Assembly: GCA_015680685.1 (NCBI GenBank)
Contig: MNCI01008335.1
Span: 216,715-280,714, forward strand
Origin: Gnetum montanum
Taxonomy: Eukaryota; Streptophyta; Gnetopsida; Gnetales; Gnetaceae
DNA length: 64,000 nt
Direction: 5' to 3'
Shown here: piece after piece, positions 49,286 to 60,989 of the stretch
How positions within the stretch are numbered: position 1 is the first letter of the stretch
Layout: every line of letters starts with the position of its first letter
The notes under the pieces: generated by a model
Told to the model about the DNA's origin: nothing
The model's database searches: none
The model's input: the letters and a program-made list of their open reading frames with translations, nothing else
Translations under genes and position numbers: made by a program

Positions 49286-51130
49286 ATGTCTTCTTCTCAC
49301 AAGAGAGATGGATCCAACCCACCAGTGCCACAAGAATGTTAGGTGGTATACATGCATCCAGATGAATATGTCCCCAACTTCACCTTTATCCTACATCAGG
49401 ATGAGCATCTGCACTGGCGGGACATGGAGGGCAACATCATATTACCACTTGACCGATTGGCTCCTAGAATGCTATTTCACAATCTTACCAGACTAGGCAT
49501 TCAGGACCGCGGTGTCGAGTACGTCATGGAGGATCATGTCCAACTAAGGCACAACATGTATGAGACCAGCAATAGGTAGAACGGTATGAACACATGATGG
49601 GGAAATAGTTCAGTAACCCCTTATTCTTGCAAGGACTGCAAGACAATGAGGAACCTGTCTTTCAAGATTCTCATTCGGTCGAACTTCCTTTGATGCATTC
49701 AGATCATTTATTCCATCATTTAAAATAAGCAATCAAGTGATTGGGACCCCCAAGAAGATGGGGTTTCATGCAAGAGAGGTTATGGAAAAAGTAAAGATGG
49801 GCATGAAGATCAAGGTCATCATCAAAGTAGAGGAGGAGATCGACACTGGGGTAGTGGCGATTCCTCTTCCTCTTCTCCATCCTCTTGCTCTACTCTACCT
49901 TCATCCAGTTCTGACTCCGATCATAACCATGGTAGAAAGGAATGGGATGATGGTAGTCGTAAGGGCCAAAGGGAATGATGTGAGGGAGGGCATGACCAAT
50001 CACGCAAGTCTCATCGTCAAGAAAGGAGAGGCAGCCGAAATCGTCACAGACATTATGGCCTTCAGCTGGACCATGACTCAGATGAATTACTGTTGGCTAC
50101 TCGAAGTATGCTCAATATCGCCAAGGCATGCTCAATATCGCCAAGGAAATTCAAATACCCAGTAGGCACTTGAAAGATAGCTGGATCAAGCGCATTAACA
50201 TGAACAACATCCCTAGATTTGAAGGGGGATAAAATTGTGATCCACAGACTCACTTGTAAGAATTTCATGATGCTTACACCCTGTAGAACATAGATAATTA
50301 TTGGCAGAAACTTAAGCTATTCCCTCACACACTCATCAAAGAAGCAAAAACCTGGTACCAGTCTTTGGATCCGAAATTAATTAGGAGATGGAGTACGATG
50401 CTAGAAATCTTCAACAACAAGTATCAAACCTACTCTAAAGTGGCTAACCTAAGACGCCAAATCCAAGGGTGGAAGCAAGGTGGTCATGAACCCTTGGATA
50501 CATCCATGAGTAAATACTACTCATCATTACATCGATGCCCTGGTCATGGCTACTCTTCGCGGGCATAGCTTCACCATATCATTGATGGGCTTTGCTTTGA
50601 AACCAAAAAGACCCATGGCATGTACACCTAAGGATGACTATCAGAGTTAAGGGTCCATCAACTATAGTGCTTAATTGAGCAAGTTGCTAAAGAAGAGGGG
50701 GAACTTAGAAATAAGGAGAGTGAAGAGGAGTATAATCGGGATCCCTCTATCAAAAAGAGGAAAGTCTGATTTTGTGAAGATGAGGAGGAATCACCACTAG
50801 ATACAGCAGTAAATCGTAAAACCTTGCCCTTACAAAAATTTTCTTCTAAAATATCAGCCAAGGTCGATAAGATGTGCAACTCTTTGGATGAAAAATTTCA
50901 AAGTATTCTAAAAATTGCAAAGGAGTCCAAAGAGCGGAGAAATGATCGTGATCGGTGTAGGAGGAAGGAAGTTGAACGTGCCTATCATAAAGGTAAGGGC
51001 AAAGTTGATGTAGCAGAATAGGTTGTAGACTCTAATACAGAAGGAGATGATGAGTGTGACATATGCTAATACGAACATCCTAAGGGGTGTTGTCCCACAG
51101 TGTCACATCTGCAAGAGTCTAGGATGTATG
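49286..51130 (+). pseudogene. gag of element 4 (broken)
   Basis: ATG at 49286 gives MSSSHKRDGSNPP. Then VVYMHPDEYVPNFTFILHQD, DMEGNIILPLDRLAPRMLF (frame 49343-49579), a Ser-rich middle (about 49740-50060), and LKDSWIKRINMNNIPRFEG (about 50175). The capsid-like block follows with LIRRWSTMLEIFNNKYQTYS and YYSSLHRCPGHGY (50365-50568), then a Lys/Glu/Arg-rich part (50824-51021) and the knuckle C-D-I-C...HPKGCC (about 51055-51095, one stop inside). Same order as gag of element 2. Confidence 0.85.
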
Positions 51131-51759
51131 CATTGAATCCTCGCTTGGCAAAGAGGCAAACACCTTGAAGGTTACCTTACCCACAAGGCAATCCCAAGCA
51201 GTTCCACCAATAGCAGGGATATTATCCAAGTGGAGTGCCACTGCAACCTTATGAATATTTTTAGCAATGGTTGCACCCGAAATCATGGGGGATGCCACCT
51301 CCAAGGAAGTAGTACACTTACCAGTAGCCAGATCCCTATGGGTACTATGTTCAGCAACCAGTCTCCCCACAGGACTCTTCTAGTCATGCGACTTCTCAAA
51401 ATCATTACCAACCCCAGAATACTTTTGTGCACAATCTCCATCACCTAGGGGGAGATTCCACATCTCTACTGTCCTCGATCACCTTCTCCTGCCATCCCTA
51501 CTCAGCAACATCCCACTCAACTACCACCTGTTCCACCTATGTAGGGGGGAAATACCACTACAGCCATACCAACGCAACACTACGAGGGTTGTCAACTTAC
51601 AACCGACTCCTCAGCTGAGTGGACTAGAAGTGAAGCCAAAAAAAATGTCCCTTTTCTAGCCTAATAACCCAAACATACCCTCACACACACCTGTGGCTAG
51701 TGCCTTTGAACCTCCAATCACCTCCACTGTTCCACCCTTCAAGCAACCTTCAAACTAAA

Positions 51760-52290
51760 TGCCCTCTAATGTACAGACCGTCATGCTCACACATGCTATG
51801 ATGGACTGGATAAAGGTAGGTCATCTTCCTTAGAAATTGACTTATTTGGGAAGCCCCCTCATCTATCTTCAAGTGGTAGGAAATGAGCCATGTAAAGCTC
51901 TTCTGGATTCAGGGTCGAGAGTTAACTTGATTTCATATGATATGTACAAGACTTGGAACTTGCCCCTGTTAAAGAAGAGCAACATTTAGCTTGAGCTAGC
52001 AAACCAATCCATTATTGTTCCCTTAGGATTGGTGAAAAACATTGTGACCACCGTTTGTGGGTGGTCCTATCCTGCTAACTTCCCTGTCATTCGTGTTGAG
52101 AATTCTAAGGGAAACTATCCAATCATAATGGGAAGAGCCTAGCTGAGCACGGTGGATGCAAGATTAGGACTCCAAGATCTTTCCCTTGAAATTTTAAAGG
52201 AAAATCCTTTTGGAAATATCAACAAGAAGTGCGTTCCATGCATCGCATACAGTGACTCCGATGCAACTATGTGCAACAACTGTGGTCCGT
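51760..52290 (+). pseudogene. Aspartic protease of element 4 (N-terminal part)
   Basis: Reads MLTHAMMDWIKVGHLP, YLQVVGNEPCKA, LLDSGSRVNLISYDMYKTW (catalytic D-S-G intact), then PANFPVIRVENSKGNYPII and MGRA, then stops. The end DSDATMCNNCGP runs into element 3. The downstream linker continues at 59085. Confidence 0.85.
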
Positions 52291-53133
52291 TGATGAGTGG
52301 CGAGGTACCCCTACACTCAACCATACAAATACGAGCGTAGCACGCGTGATCCAGTCGAACTCCACAGACTAAGTGCCTACACGCCTCATGGAACACTTAA
52401 GGTTAATTATTCATTATCTTCCTATACTTACTTGTATTTGTCATGGTGTATGGTTAAGTAAGTCTGAGGTATATGATTTTTATAGCTTTTTGATTTTATC
52501 TCCTATGCTGATAAGGCGAAGGGTTGAAGAAACTAATTAACTAACTTTAACTAACTAACTAAGTCTGAATTAAGCTAGCGTTAGCATCTATTCCCACTTA
52601 CCGTTCACACCCTGAACTAATACAACCTTGGTTACCAAACGCTAATCGTTGCTGGGATCACCAAGCGTAACGCACGTGCTCGAAGTGGTCATACTAAGGC
52701 ACTTAACTAGGAGAGAAGGGTTGAGAGAGAGATTTAATGATTAATGAAGTGATTAGATGATAAAAAGTAAATAACAATAAATAAAATCCTAATTAGCCTA
52801 TTCCATGTACTGCAAGGTTTATCCAAGAAGTTCATCTTTATCTCCATACACAAACTTGTGTTCAAGTACAATGTCTACTTGAATAAAGATCCATTCACTT
52901 TGGAGTTCCTACTGTGGGCACATGGAAAATATTCTATCTCTAGAGGGATCAAACTTCCAGAGTTTCACTACGATCTAAGCCTAGGATGAGAAACAAGGGA
53001 GAGCCACCTCTTATTTATAGATCTGACGACACACCGCGATATCGTGTATGCAATATCGTGTGGGATGCGATATCACAGTGGACGTGATATTGCATATGTG
53101 ATACCATAGCCCATGCGATATCATGTCCCATCA
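52291..53133 (-). repeat. 3' LTR of element 3
   Basis: 843 bp with TGATGAGTGG and CCCATCA ends. GATATC palindromes in U3 (about 53030-53133) are partly deaminated (for example GATATCGTGTATGCAATATC). Confidence 0.92.
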
Positions 53134-53269
53134 TACCCCCATGACTGAATGAAAACTCATCCTCAAGTTCCTTACAAAATATTGGGAAGGTATGGGATTA
53201 TTGACTGAATGGAACTAATGGGATGACATGTGAACAGATCATCATTATAAGACAAGACAAAATTGGTGT

Positions 53270-53480
53270 TCATGACAACAAGAGTGAACACCTTATTACA
53301 TTGACATCAGGCCTTATTTGGTAGCTTGAGCTTGAGAAACAGAGAGAGAGAGAAGTTTTGTTGCTACCAACGCCAAGATTGCACCTTTTGTTGTCCATCC
53401 ATAAGTGCACCTTCAATCTTGCTCCTTGCATAGCTGCTTTCAGCACTACTCCATTCCAAGTGTTCTCTCCAAATCCAATC
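53270..53480 (-). CDS. Small 3' ORF of element 3
   Basis: About 70 codons from an ATG near a GTGTGTGTAG string. NTWNGVVLKAAMQGARLK and RPDVNVIRCSLLLS align with the ORFs at 12374 and 30342. The stop is 137 bp inside the LTR edge. No known domain. Confidence 0.35.
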
Positions 53481-53974
53481 CATTGTTGTATGATTGCCAT
53501 CTACACACACAACACAATCTTAATATTAGCAAGGGTAAATGAATCATAATGCAATTGATACCTTGCTTCGGTGAAAGTCCATTGGCTGAGTTGTGGTATG
53601 GCTGATACAGGTCTGGAGATATATTCATGGTGATTACCAAAGGTGTAGGGGTAAGGAGAAAATTTAAAAATTTGGGCCTCGTACCCCCATGACTAATCGT
53701 GAACCTCCAATAGCAAGAGAATGGAAAAAGAAAAAGGAATAAAAAATATGAAGAAAAAGAGACAATTGTAATGTCAATGATATGGATGTCAAGATGGAAA
53801 TGAACAAAATAAAATTAATTGCAAAAATGTTAGGGAAAGAAGTTAATGGATGCACCAAATAGGAATGTCAGTGGGTCCTCCCCAAAGCAGGCTCATGCCC
53901 TTAATGCCCTAACAAACCTACATTCAAAGAGTCCATAGGCTTTGGGAATGTCATTTGGAACAAGAGTTAAAGTC

Positions 53975-54241
53975 TTAACTGCAAGAATTTACCAAAAAGA
54001 AAACAATGCATCTACCAAAATATACACTAATGATACAACTGGCAATGAGGTGAACAATGGAGAGAAGGGTGGAGAGAAGAGAATGGAATGAAATCCCAAG
54101 AACAAGGTGGTGTACAGCCCCCTTGTGTAGTTCATGGTTAATGTAACTTAGCAGGTCCCATTCCAAGTTCGGCCTCAAACAAACCACTTCCAGTGACTTC
54201 GCATTAATGCATGCAGCCAAACCATCCCCTTGAAGTAACAA
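53975..54241 (-). CDS. Hydrophobic ORF in the tail of element 3
   Basis: 88 codons in the sense strand of the element. The C-terminal half is hydrophobic (HSLLSTLLSIVHLIASCIIS, then VYFGRCIVFFLVNSC), long enough for one or two membrane spans. Element 1 has a similar but broken reading at 13090-13300. The opposite strand is also open in elements 1 and 2, so which strand, if any, codes is unsettled. An env-like remnant is one possibility. Confidence 0.25.
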   Translation of the reverse strand: MLLQGDGLAACINAKSLEVVCLRPNLEWDLLSYINHELHKGAVHHLVLGISFHSLLSTLLSIVHLIASCIISVYFGRCIVFFLVNSCS

Positions 54242-54977
54242 GAATGCCTTCCCAAAGAGCTACCACCATTCTGACGAAACAAGGAGGAGAGAATGGGAAG
54301 CAAGAAAGGCCTTAGTTAGAGGGAACATTTTGATTTGAGTTCCATAACCAGTGCTTGTAGCCCAAGGAATTTTTTTTCTAAGGGATGTGCTTTGAATTCT
54401 CATAGTTTTTTTTTATATGTTCATATGTGGAAATCACACCATGTAAAGACTTTGTTATTTTTATTGCTCAGCTTCCCAATGATTAGGTAACATCAAAATG
54501 GTAAGAAAACTCAAGAAGAAAACATCCAAGCACCCAAGAGAACGGCCAACACAAATGCATCAAGTTCCCTTGAAATCACACCCTTTTCAAGCCTTGAATC
54601 CTTCCTTAGTTTGAGAAATGCCAAGTCACTAATTCGTTATACTTTTTATTGAGAAAGGGACTGTACATTTCCAAGCCGAGAGAGACCATAGAACTTGTGG
54701 ATGGATGGATGAAGTGGACTCATTGCCTACTATATCAAAAGAACCATACCTTAGTATCAACATTATAATCTTAAAGGTAAAAACAAAACATGAACAATCA
54801 ATATAAAAACCGATTCATACCATCATAAATAACACTTCTCCCAATTGATGTTCTTAGATTAAGGGGTGGAAGTTGACGACGCTCATATTCCAATGTGTCT
54901 ATGCCTTCGTTACGAACGTGGGTTGTTTCCCCAGTTCATTCCATGCATGTTGGTTTGCTCTTTCGACTAGCTTTCAA

Positions 54978-55799
54978 TCATGGGGTGTCCACTTGTTGTG
55001 TGGTTGCTACATACAGGCATCTTTGTCTCATAGTTTCTAAGGCACATCGGTTACATGGAGGAGATGTTGTGCATTCCTCCATGTCATCACTAGATGAGTC
55101 ACTGTATGTGATGCATGGAACTTTCTTCTTCTCGATTCGTCCATAAATATTTACCTTAGATATCTCCAAGGAAAGATCGTGGATCCCTAGGTACACATCT
55201 ATTGTACTCAGCCATGGCCTTCCCATTATAATTGGGAAGTCTCCTTCGTTGTTTTTAACTTCTATCACCAGGAAATCGGCTGGGTATGACCAACCACACA
55301 TAGTGGTAACTATGTCCTCCACCAATCCCAAGGGAATGGTGATGGACTGGTCAGCCAACTCAAGTTGAATGTTGCTCTTATTGAGTTGGGGCAAGTTCCA
55401 GGCTTGATACATTTCTTGTGAGATTAAGTTGACTCTAGAACCTGAGTCAAGAAGAGCCTTATGTGGTTCATTCCTGGCAACTTGGAGGTAGATTAAGGGA
55501 CTTCTAGGAACAAATAGTTTCCTGGGAAGGTGGCCTACCTTGATCCAGTTGATTACGGTATGTGTTAACATAACCGTATGCGTTAAGCTCTGTTGTTGGA
55601 CTGAAGGGGGCTCTAAAGCCTTATGTGTTGGAGGAGCATACCTAGACTCAACCGCTTGTTGTTGTGAGAGCTTGTCTAGGCTTTTGGTTCTAAAGAAAGG
55701 TCTTATCTTTTTATGGTTGTTAGAATCAGTAGCGGGTTGAATGTTTACAGCTCTCATAGCATTACATTGACGTGGTTGAGTGGGGAGTTCCACTTGCAT
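54978..55799 (-). CDS. Protease region of element 3, 273 open codons
   Basis: Longest open protease frame in the window. N-terminal linker with RPFFRTKSLDKLSQQQ; HTVINWIKVGHLPRKL at about 80-95; catalytic D-S-G at residues 118-120 in LLDSGSRVNLISQEMYQAW; the second block FPIIMGRPWLSTIDVYLG at about 188-205; then LSLEISKVNIYGRIEKKK and a Cys pair (SPPCNRCALETMRQRC). The active site appears intact, so this piece could still be functional if translated from gag. Its upstream gag is broken, however. It ends in the linker where pol would begin in elements 4 and 6. Confidence 0.82.
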   Translation of the reverse strand: MQVELPTQPRQCNAMRAVNIQPATDSNNHKKIRPFFRTKSLDKLSQQQAVESRYAPPTHKALEPPSVQQQSLTHTVMLTHTVINWIKVGHLPRKLFVPRSPLIYLQVARNEPHKALLDSGSRVNLISQEMYQAWNLPQLNKSNIQLELADQSITIPLGLVEDIVTTMCGWSYPADFLVIEVKNNEGDFPIIMGRPWLSTIDVYLGIHDLSLEISKVNIYGRIEKKKVPCITYSDSSSDDMEECTTSPPCNRCALETMRQRCLYVATTQQVDTP

Positions 55800-56159
55800 T
55801 GTTGGAGCAGATGGTATGGGAACTACCAGCGGAAGAGATGTGGACAGATTAGGAGGATGGTATGGGTATGGAGCATCTCCCAGAGGTGAAGGAGTCCTTC
55901 TAAAGTACTCCTGAGCTTGGTAGTGACATTGGGGAGTTGTGTGACCCCTGGAGTCACTTGGAGAAATCAGCTACTACACGTAGTATCCATATGGGTCTGG
56001 TTGCCAGTAAGGGTATTGTTGTTTCAGTGGTGGCATCCCCCATGACTATGGGTATTGCCACTACTGATGTTGTTCAATGGGTTATGGTGGAGTTCCACTT
56101 GGATAGTATGTCAACGGTTGGTGGAACTGCCTTGGGTTACCTTGGGGATAAGGTAACCT

Positions 56160-58090
56160 TCGGGGTGTCTACCGTTGGTTAAGTCTCGGGTTGAGTACAT
56201 ACACCCTAGAATCTTGTAGATGTGAGATGATTGGACAACATCCCTTAGGATGGTCATATTGGAAAAAACACATCCACCATCATCGTCCATGTCTAAATTC
56301 ACAACCTCATCGGAGATAATTATTTTCCCCTTACCCTTGTCATGTGCAGGGCCTAAATCTCTCTGCTTTTTCTTGTTCTTGTCACTACTTCATTCCTCCT
56401 TAGACTCCTCTACAATCTTTAGGACAGTTTCAATTTTACTATCTAAGGAGCTCCATACTTCATCTACCTTAGTCGATACCTCCGTTATTAGCTTTTAAAG
56501 CAAAAAGGTTTTTCTGTTCATCAACTCTTCAAGTGGTGACTCATCCTCTTCATTGAAAAATCTCACTCCCTTATTTTGAAGAGAGGGATCACAGTTATAT
56601 TCTTCTGCGCTCTCCCTTTTTCATAGCTCCCCTTCTTCTTTGGCTACTTGCTCCAAAAATCGATGAATCTCATGAGATCTAAGTTCTGATAATCTCCCTT
56701 GGGCATAAGTCCCAAGGGTTCTCCTAGTTTCATGTCTTAGCCCATCTATGATGTGGTGAAGCTGGTCCCGTTGTGCATAACCATGGCCCGAGCAACGATG
56801 TAACAATGCATAGTAGTGGTCCATGGTAGCATCCAAGGGTTCATGAGTACCTTACTTCCATCCTTGGATCTACTTACGCAAATTAGACACTCTGGAGTAC
56901 GTTTGAAATTTATCGTTGAAGAGTTCTAACATCATACTCCACCTCATAATCGTTTCTGGTTCTAAGGATTGGACATAACTCTCTGCTTCCTTGATGAGTG
57001 TCCTAGGAAACAACTTTAGTTTCTACCACTCATTCTCTATGTTCTGCGAGGCGTAGGCATTGTGGAATGCCTATAAATGATTTTACGGATCCACATTGTA
57101 TTCCCCTTCGAAGCATGGGATGTTGTTCATGTCTAAACGCTTGATCCGACTATCTCTTTGATGCCTTGTCGGTATTCTCACAGCCTCCGTTATATCGAGC
57201 ATACTTCAGGTTGCAAGTAGGGGCTCATCATGATCATCTCTTTCATGACGTCTATGATGTCTACATCATTCCCTGCTTTCCCTTCTTTCATGTCCTTATC
57301 CTCTCTCTTGACTCTCTCGTTGAGGTCTCTCATTTTGTCTACCTCTATCCTTAATGTTATGTTCTTTATGACTATGTCCAGATGTGGAAGGAGAGGGTGA
57401 ATGATTTGAAGAAGGGGAAGAAGAAGGAGAACCATCACCATGATGATGTCTCCTACCTTCTCTTCTGTGGCTTCGGCCCCAATCATGATGACGATCTAAG
57501 TGCCCATCCTTATCATGTGTTGTTGTTCCCTTAGTGAACAGTTGGCGTTCACGGGGATCAAAACCAAGGTTGTGCATCGTGGAGCGTAGGTTCTGATACC
57601 CCACCTCCTCACCATCATTAGGAGGGGGAACATCATTTGATAGAGAACCTGTTATAAGTGGTTCACCATCTCCGATTTCACTTAGGACATGCGGGACCCC
57701 TTTGCGCTTCAACAATGTATGGTGGCTCTCCTACCTTGAGTCCCTTATATGTTGTGCGGATGTGGGATGGTAATCCCTTGTGTCAAAGTTGCCTATAACA
57801 TATTCAACATAGATCTATGTCATGCCGATCTGTGCACAAGCACGGAGGAGCATGTTTGTGACTAACCAATCTGGAGGTAACACTATGTTACCTTGCAAGT
57901 CTCTCCATCGCAGCTGTTCGTCTTGATGAAGGATAAAGGTAAAGTCTTGTATGTACTCATTTGGATGAGTATATACTACCCAATGTTGTTGAGGAACTGG
58001 CTAATTTTGGTTATGTGTTTTAGATTGCTGACTTTTTCTTGTATTATCCCTAGGTGGTGTAATGCTCTTGTGAGAAGAAGAAGAAGACAT
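56160..58090 (-). pseudogene. gag of element 3 (broken)
   Basis: ATG at 58088-58090 gives MSSSSSHKSITPPRDN. Then 139 codons (57296-57715) with GYQNLRSTMHNLGFDPRERQ and a Ser/His-rich tract, and the capsid-like block (56621-56836) with YYALLHRCSGHGY, GLRHETRRTLGTYAQGRL and HEIHRFLEQVAKEEGEL. A Lys/Arg-rich linker and a damaged knuckle follow near 56250-56290. Confidence 0.85.
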
Positions 58091-58214
58091 TGTGTCGTAT
58101 CGATGTGCTAATTAACCGTTATATAATTTTCCGTTTAATTAACCCTAAGGGTTCGTTTAAGCTCCCAACGATGTGAGTAATTTCCTATGTTCTACTTAGC
58201 GCACAAACACTTAG

Positions 58215-58233
58215 TTCCCGGCAACAGCGCCAA
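58215..58233 (-). promoter_or_regulatory. Primer-binding site of element 3
   Basis: TTGGCGCTGTTGCCGGGAA on the minus strand after the 5' LTR; the closest match in the window to the plant tRNA-Asp complement in its first half. Confidence 0.9.
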
Positions 58234-59084
58234 TGATGAGTGGCAAGGTACCCCTACACTCAACCATACAAATACAAGCGTAGCACACACGATCTGGTCA
58301 AACTCTGCAGACTAAGTGCCTACACGCCTCATGGAACACTTAAGCTTAATTATTCGTTGTCTTCCCAGACTTACTTGTATTTGTCATGGTGTATGGTTAA
58401 GTAAGTCTGAGGTATATGATTTTTATAGCTTTTCAGTTTTATCTCCTATGCTGATAAGGTGAAGGGTTGAAGAAACTGATTAACTAACTTTAACTAACTA
58501 ACTAAGTCTGAATTAACCTAGCATCAACATCTGTTCCCACTTACCATTCACACCCTGAACCAATGCAACCTTGATTACCAAATGCTGATCGTTGCTGGGA
58601 TCACCAAGCGTAATGCACGTGCTTAAAGCGGTCGTACTGAGGCACTTAACTAGGAGAGAAGGGTTGAGAGAGATTTAATGATTAATAAAGTGATTAAATG
58701 ATAAACAATAAATAAAATCCTAATTAGCCTATTCCATGCACTATAAGGTTTATCCAAGAAGTTTTTCTTTAATTCTGTACACAAACTTGTGTTCAGGTAC
58801 AATGTCTGCTTGAATAAAGATCCGTTCACTTTGGAGTTCCTACTACAGGCACATGGAAAATATTCTATCTCTGGAGGGATCAAACTGCTAGAGTTTCACT
58901 AAGGTCTAAGCCTAGGATGAGAAACAAGGGAGAGCCGCCTCTTATTTATAGATATGATAGCACACCGCGATATCATGTACGCGATATGGCGTGGGATGCG
59001 ATATCGCGGGGGACAACGTGATATCACGTATGCAATATCGCGTGGGATGCGATATCGCAGCCCATGCGATATCGCGTCCCATCA
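58234..59084 (-). repeat. 5' LTR of element 3
   Basis: 851 bp; U3 (about 58960-59084) holds GATATC palindromes with more CpG left than in the partner 3' LTR. TATA box near 58943-58951. Confidence 0.92.
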
Positions 59085-60470
59085 TCCACTAAGCAGACAT
59101 CTATTCAAGCATGTAGTCGGTGTACCAAGGAATTGCAGGTCTAATAATGCCTGTACGCAGCATCCACAAATCAAAGAAGGCACCCAGTGGCTAACCGCTA
59201 ATCCTATTAGCAACACTTTATACATGGAACCATCTGAGGGGCTTATACACGCCTATGTCAAGAGCATGGATGATTTGGAAAAGGTCCATCAACAAGTATC
59301 CACTGTTGATGACCATGATGATTGGGGAAATTTGCAAATCTCTAAAAATTTTAAACAGGAGCCCTTGGAACTCAAATCCTTACCAGCCCATTTAGAATAT
59401 GCATTTTTGCATAATGGGAAGCCGATGTTTATCGATGCCACCCTTACTCTTGAACAAAAGAAGAAGTTGTTGAAGGTGGTGAACAAATGGGATGCTACTT
59501 TTGCATGGTCATATCTTGAATTAACAAGAGTTGATCCCATGGTTTACCAACATCGGATTTATATTAACCCCTCCATGAAGCCACGATGACAACCACAAAG
59601 GTGGTTGAACCCCAAATTGAAGCAGGTCGTCAAAGATGAAATCGAGCAGTTGCTAAAAGTGGAGTTCATCTACTCCATTATGGATAGTGAATGGGTTAGC
59701 CCACTCATTATTGTGCCAAAGAAGGGTGGCAAATGGAGGGTTTGTATAGATTTCCGATTTCTCAACATGGCTACCTTCAAGGATCACTTCCCACTCTCAT
59801 TTGTGGACCAAGTATTGGATACCATCACAGGGCATTGTTATTATAGCTTTTTGGATGGTTATAGTGGCTATAACCAAATCCAAATTATGCCAGAAGACCA
59901 AGCCAAGATAAAATTTACAAGTCCCTGAGGAACTTTTGCATACAAAAAGATGCCCTTTGGCCTATGTAATGCGCCTGCTACTTTTCAATGCCTTGTCCTT
60001 AGCATCTTCCAACAGTAAATTGGCATTGGGGTAGAAGTCTTCATGGATGACCTCTCTACCTATGGAACCACATTTGAACAAGCCTTGGACCACCTTGGGC
60101 AAGTTCTAAAAAGATGTGTGGAAACTAATCTATTGTTCAACTCGCAAAAGAGCCACTTAATGGTCCAAGAGGGCACTATTCTAGGGCATCGTATTTCACA
60201 AGCAGGGATTAGCGTAGATCCTGAAAAGATTAGGGTCATCCAAGGAATCACCAGTCAACCAAGCACTGTAAAAGATGTTCGATCATTCCTTGGTCACACT
60301 AGTTACTACCGGTGCTTCATTGAAAATTTCTCAAAGATTACCAAGCCGTTGGTGGAACTCACAAAGAAAGATGTTTCATTCATCTGGACCAAGGAATGTG
60401 AATCTGCATTCCAAATGATTAAACAGAAACTCATAGAAACTCCAATTCTATAGGCACCTAATTAGTCCAG
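59085..60470 (+). pseudogene. Linker and reverse transcriptase of element 4
   Basis: Linker with EGLIHAYVKSMDDLEKVH and FKQEPLELKSLPAHLEYAFL, the region joining protease to RT in the Athila group. RT follows from about 59600: IYSIMDSEWVSPLIIVPKKG, VCIDFRFLNMATFKDHFPL, FLDGYSGYNQI, then a TGA at 59926, GTFAYKKMPFGLCNAPATFQ, and the catalytic VFMDDLSTYG (about 60040). A 136-codon frame (60043-60453) carries LGHRISQAGISVDPEKIRVI and SFLGHTSYYRCFIENF. The Y/F-x-D-D site is intact but the frame is broken by stops. Confidence 0.9.
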
Positions 60471-60840
60471 ACCCTTCCACATCATGACGGATGCATCCAA
60501 CTATGCATTGGGATCCATGCTTACACAGTGGGATGACTAGAAATGCCCATACTATATTCACTATGCAAGCCATAGCATTGTGGGTGCTCAGCTTAACTAC
60601 ACCACCACCAAAAAATAGTTAATGGCGGTGGTGTTTGCCTTGGAAAAATTCTAACACTATGTGCTCAGGTACAAGGTGTTTGTGCATACCGACCATAGTG
60701 CCATCTAGTTCTTGATGAACAAACCAACAATGAGCCCCCACATCATATGGTGGCTAGTGATTCTATAGGAATTTGACCTCACTATGGTAGACCAGAAGGG
60801 AACCGAGAATGTGGTTGCTAACCACTTGTCTTGGTTGTAA
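60471..60840 (+). pseudogene. RNase H of element 4 (broken)
   Basis: Reads FHIMTDASNYALGSMLTQWD, YYIHYASHS, LNYTTTKK, LMAVVFALEKF, VFVHTDHSAI and VVANHLS, the full gypsy RNase H order, with TAG stops at several sites where Gln or Trp is expected. The catalytic TDAS and TDHS aspartates are present. Confidence 0.82.
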
Positions 60841-60989
60841 TGGGATGATGCAAAAGAGGAGAAGCCACTCTTCGACCAATTTCTAAATGAACTCCTCTTT
60901 GTAGGAGTGATCGATAAGCAGGTGCTCAACGAATCACCTTAGTTCAGCCACATCCTCACCTATCTCACAACCCAGGAATTGCCAAAGGA

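Larger units (their letters stand above)
52291..59084 (-). mobile_element. Element 3: Athila-like gag-protease element inside element 4
   Basis: LTRs 52291-53133 and 58234-59084, primer site 58215-58233. Flanks TCCGT (52286-52290) and TCCAC (59085-59089) agree at three of five bases, so the target duplication has decayed or been altered. Minus-strand gag and protease; no RT, RNase H or integrase. The A-rich array present in elements 1 and 2 is missing: the tail jumps at about 54838 from AACACTT straight to the protease linker. Confidence 0.92.
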
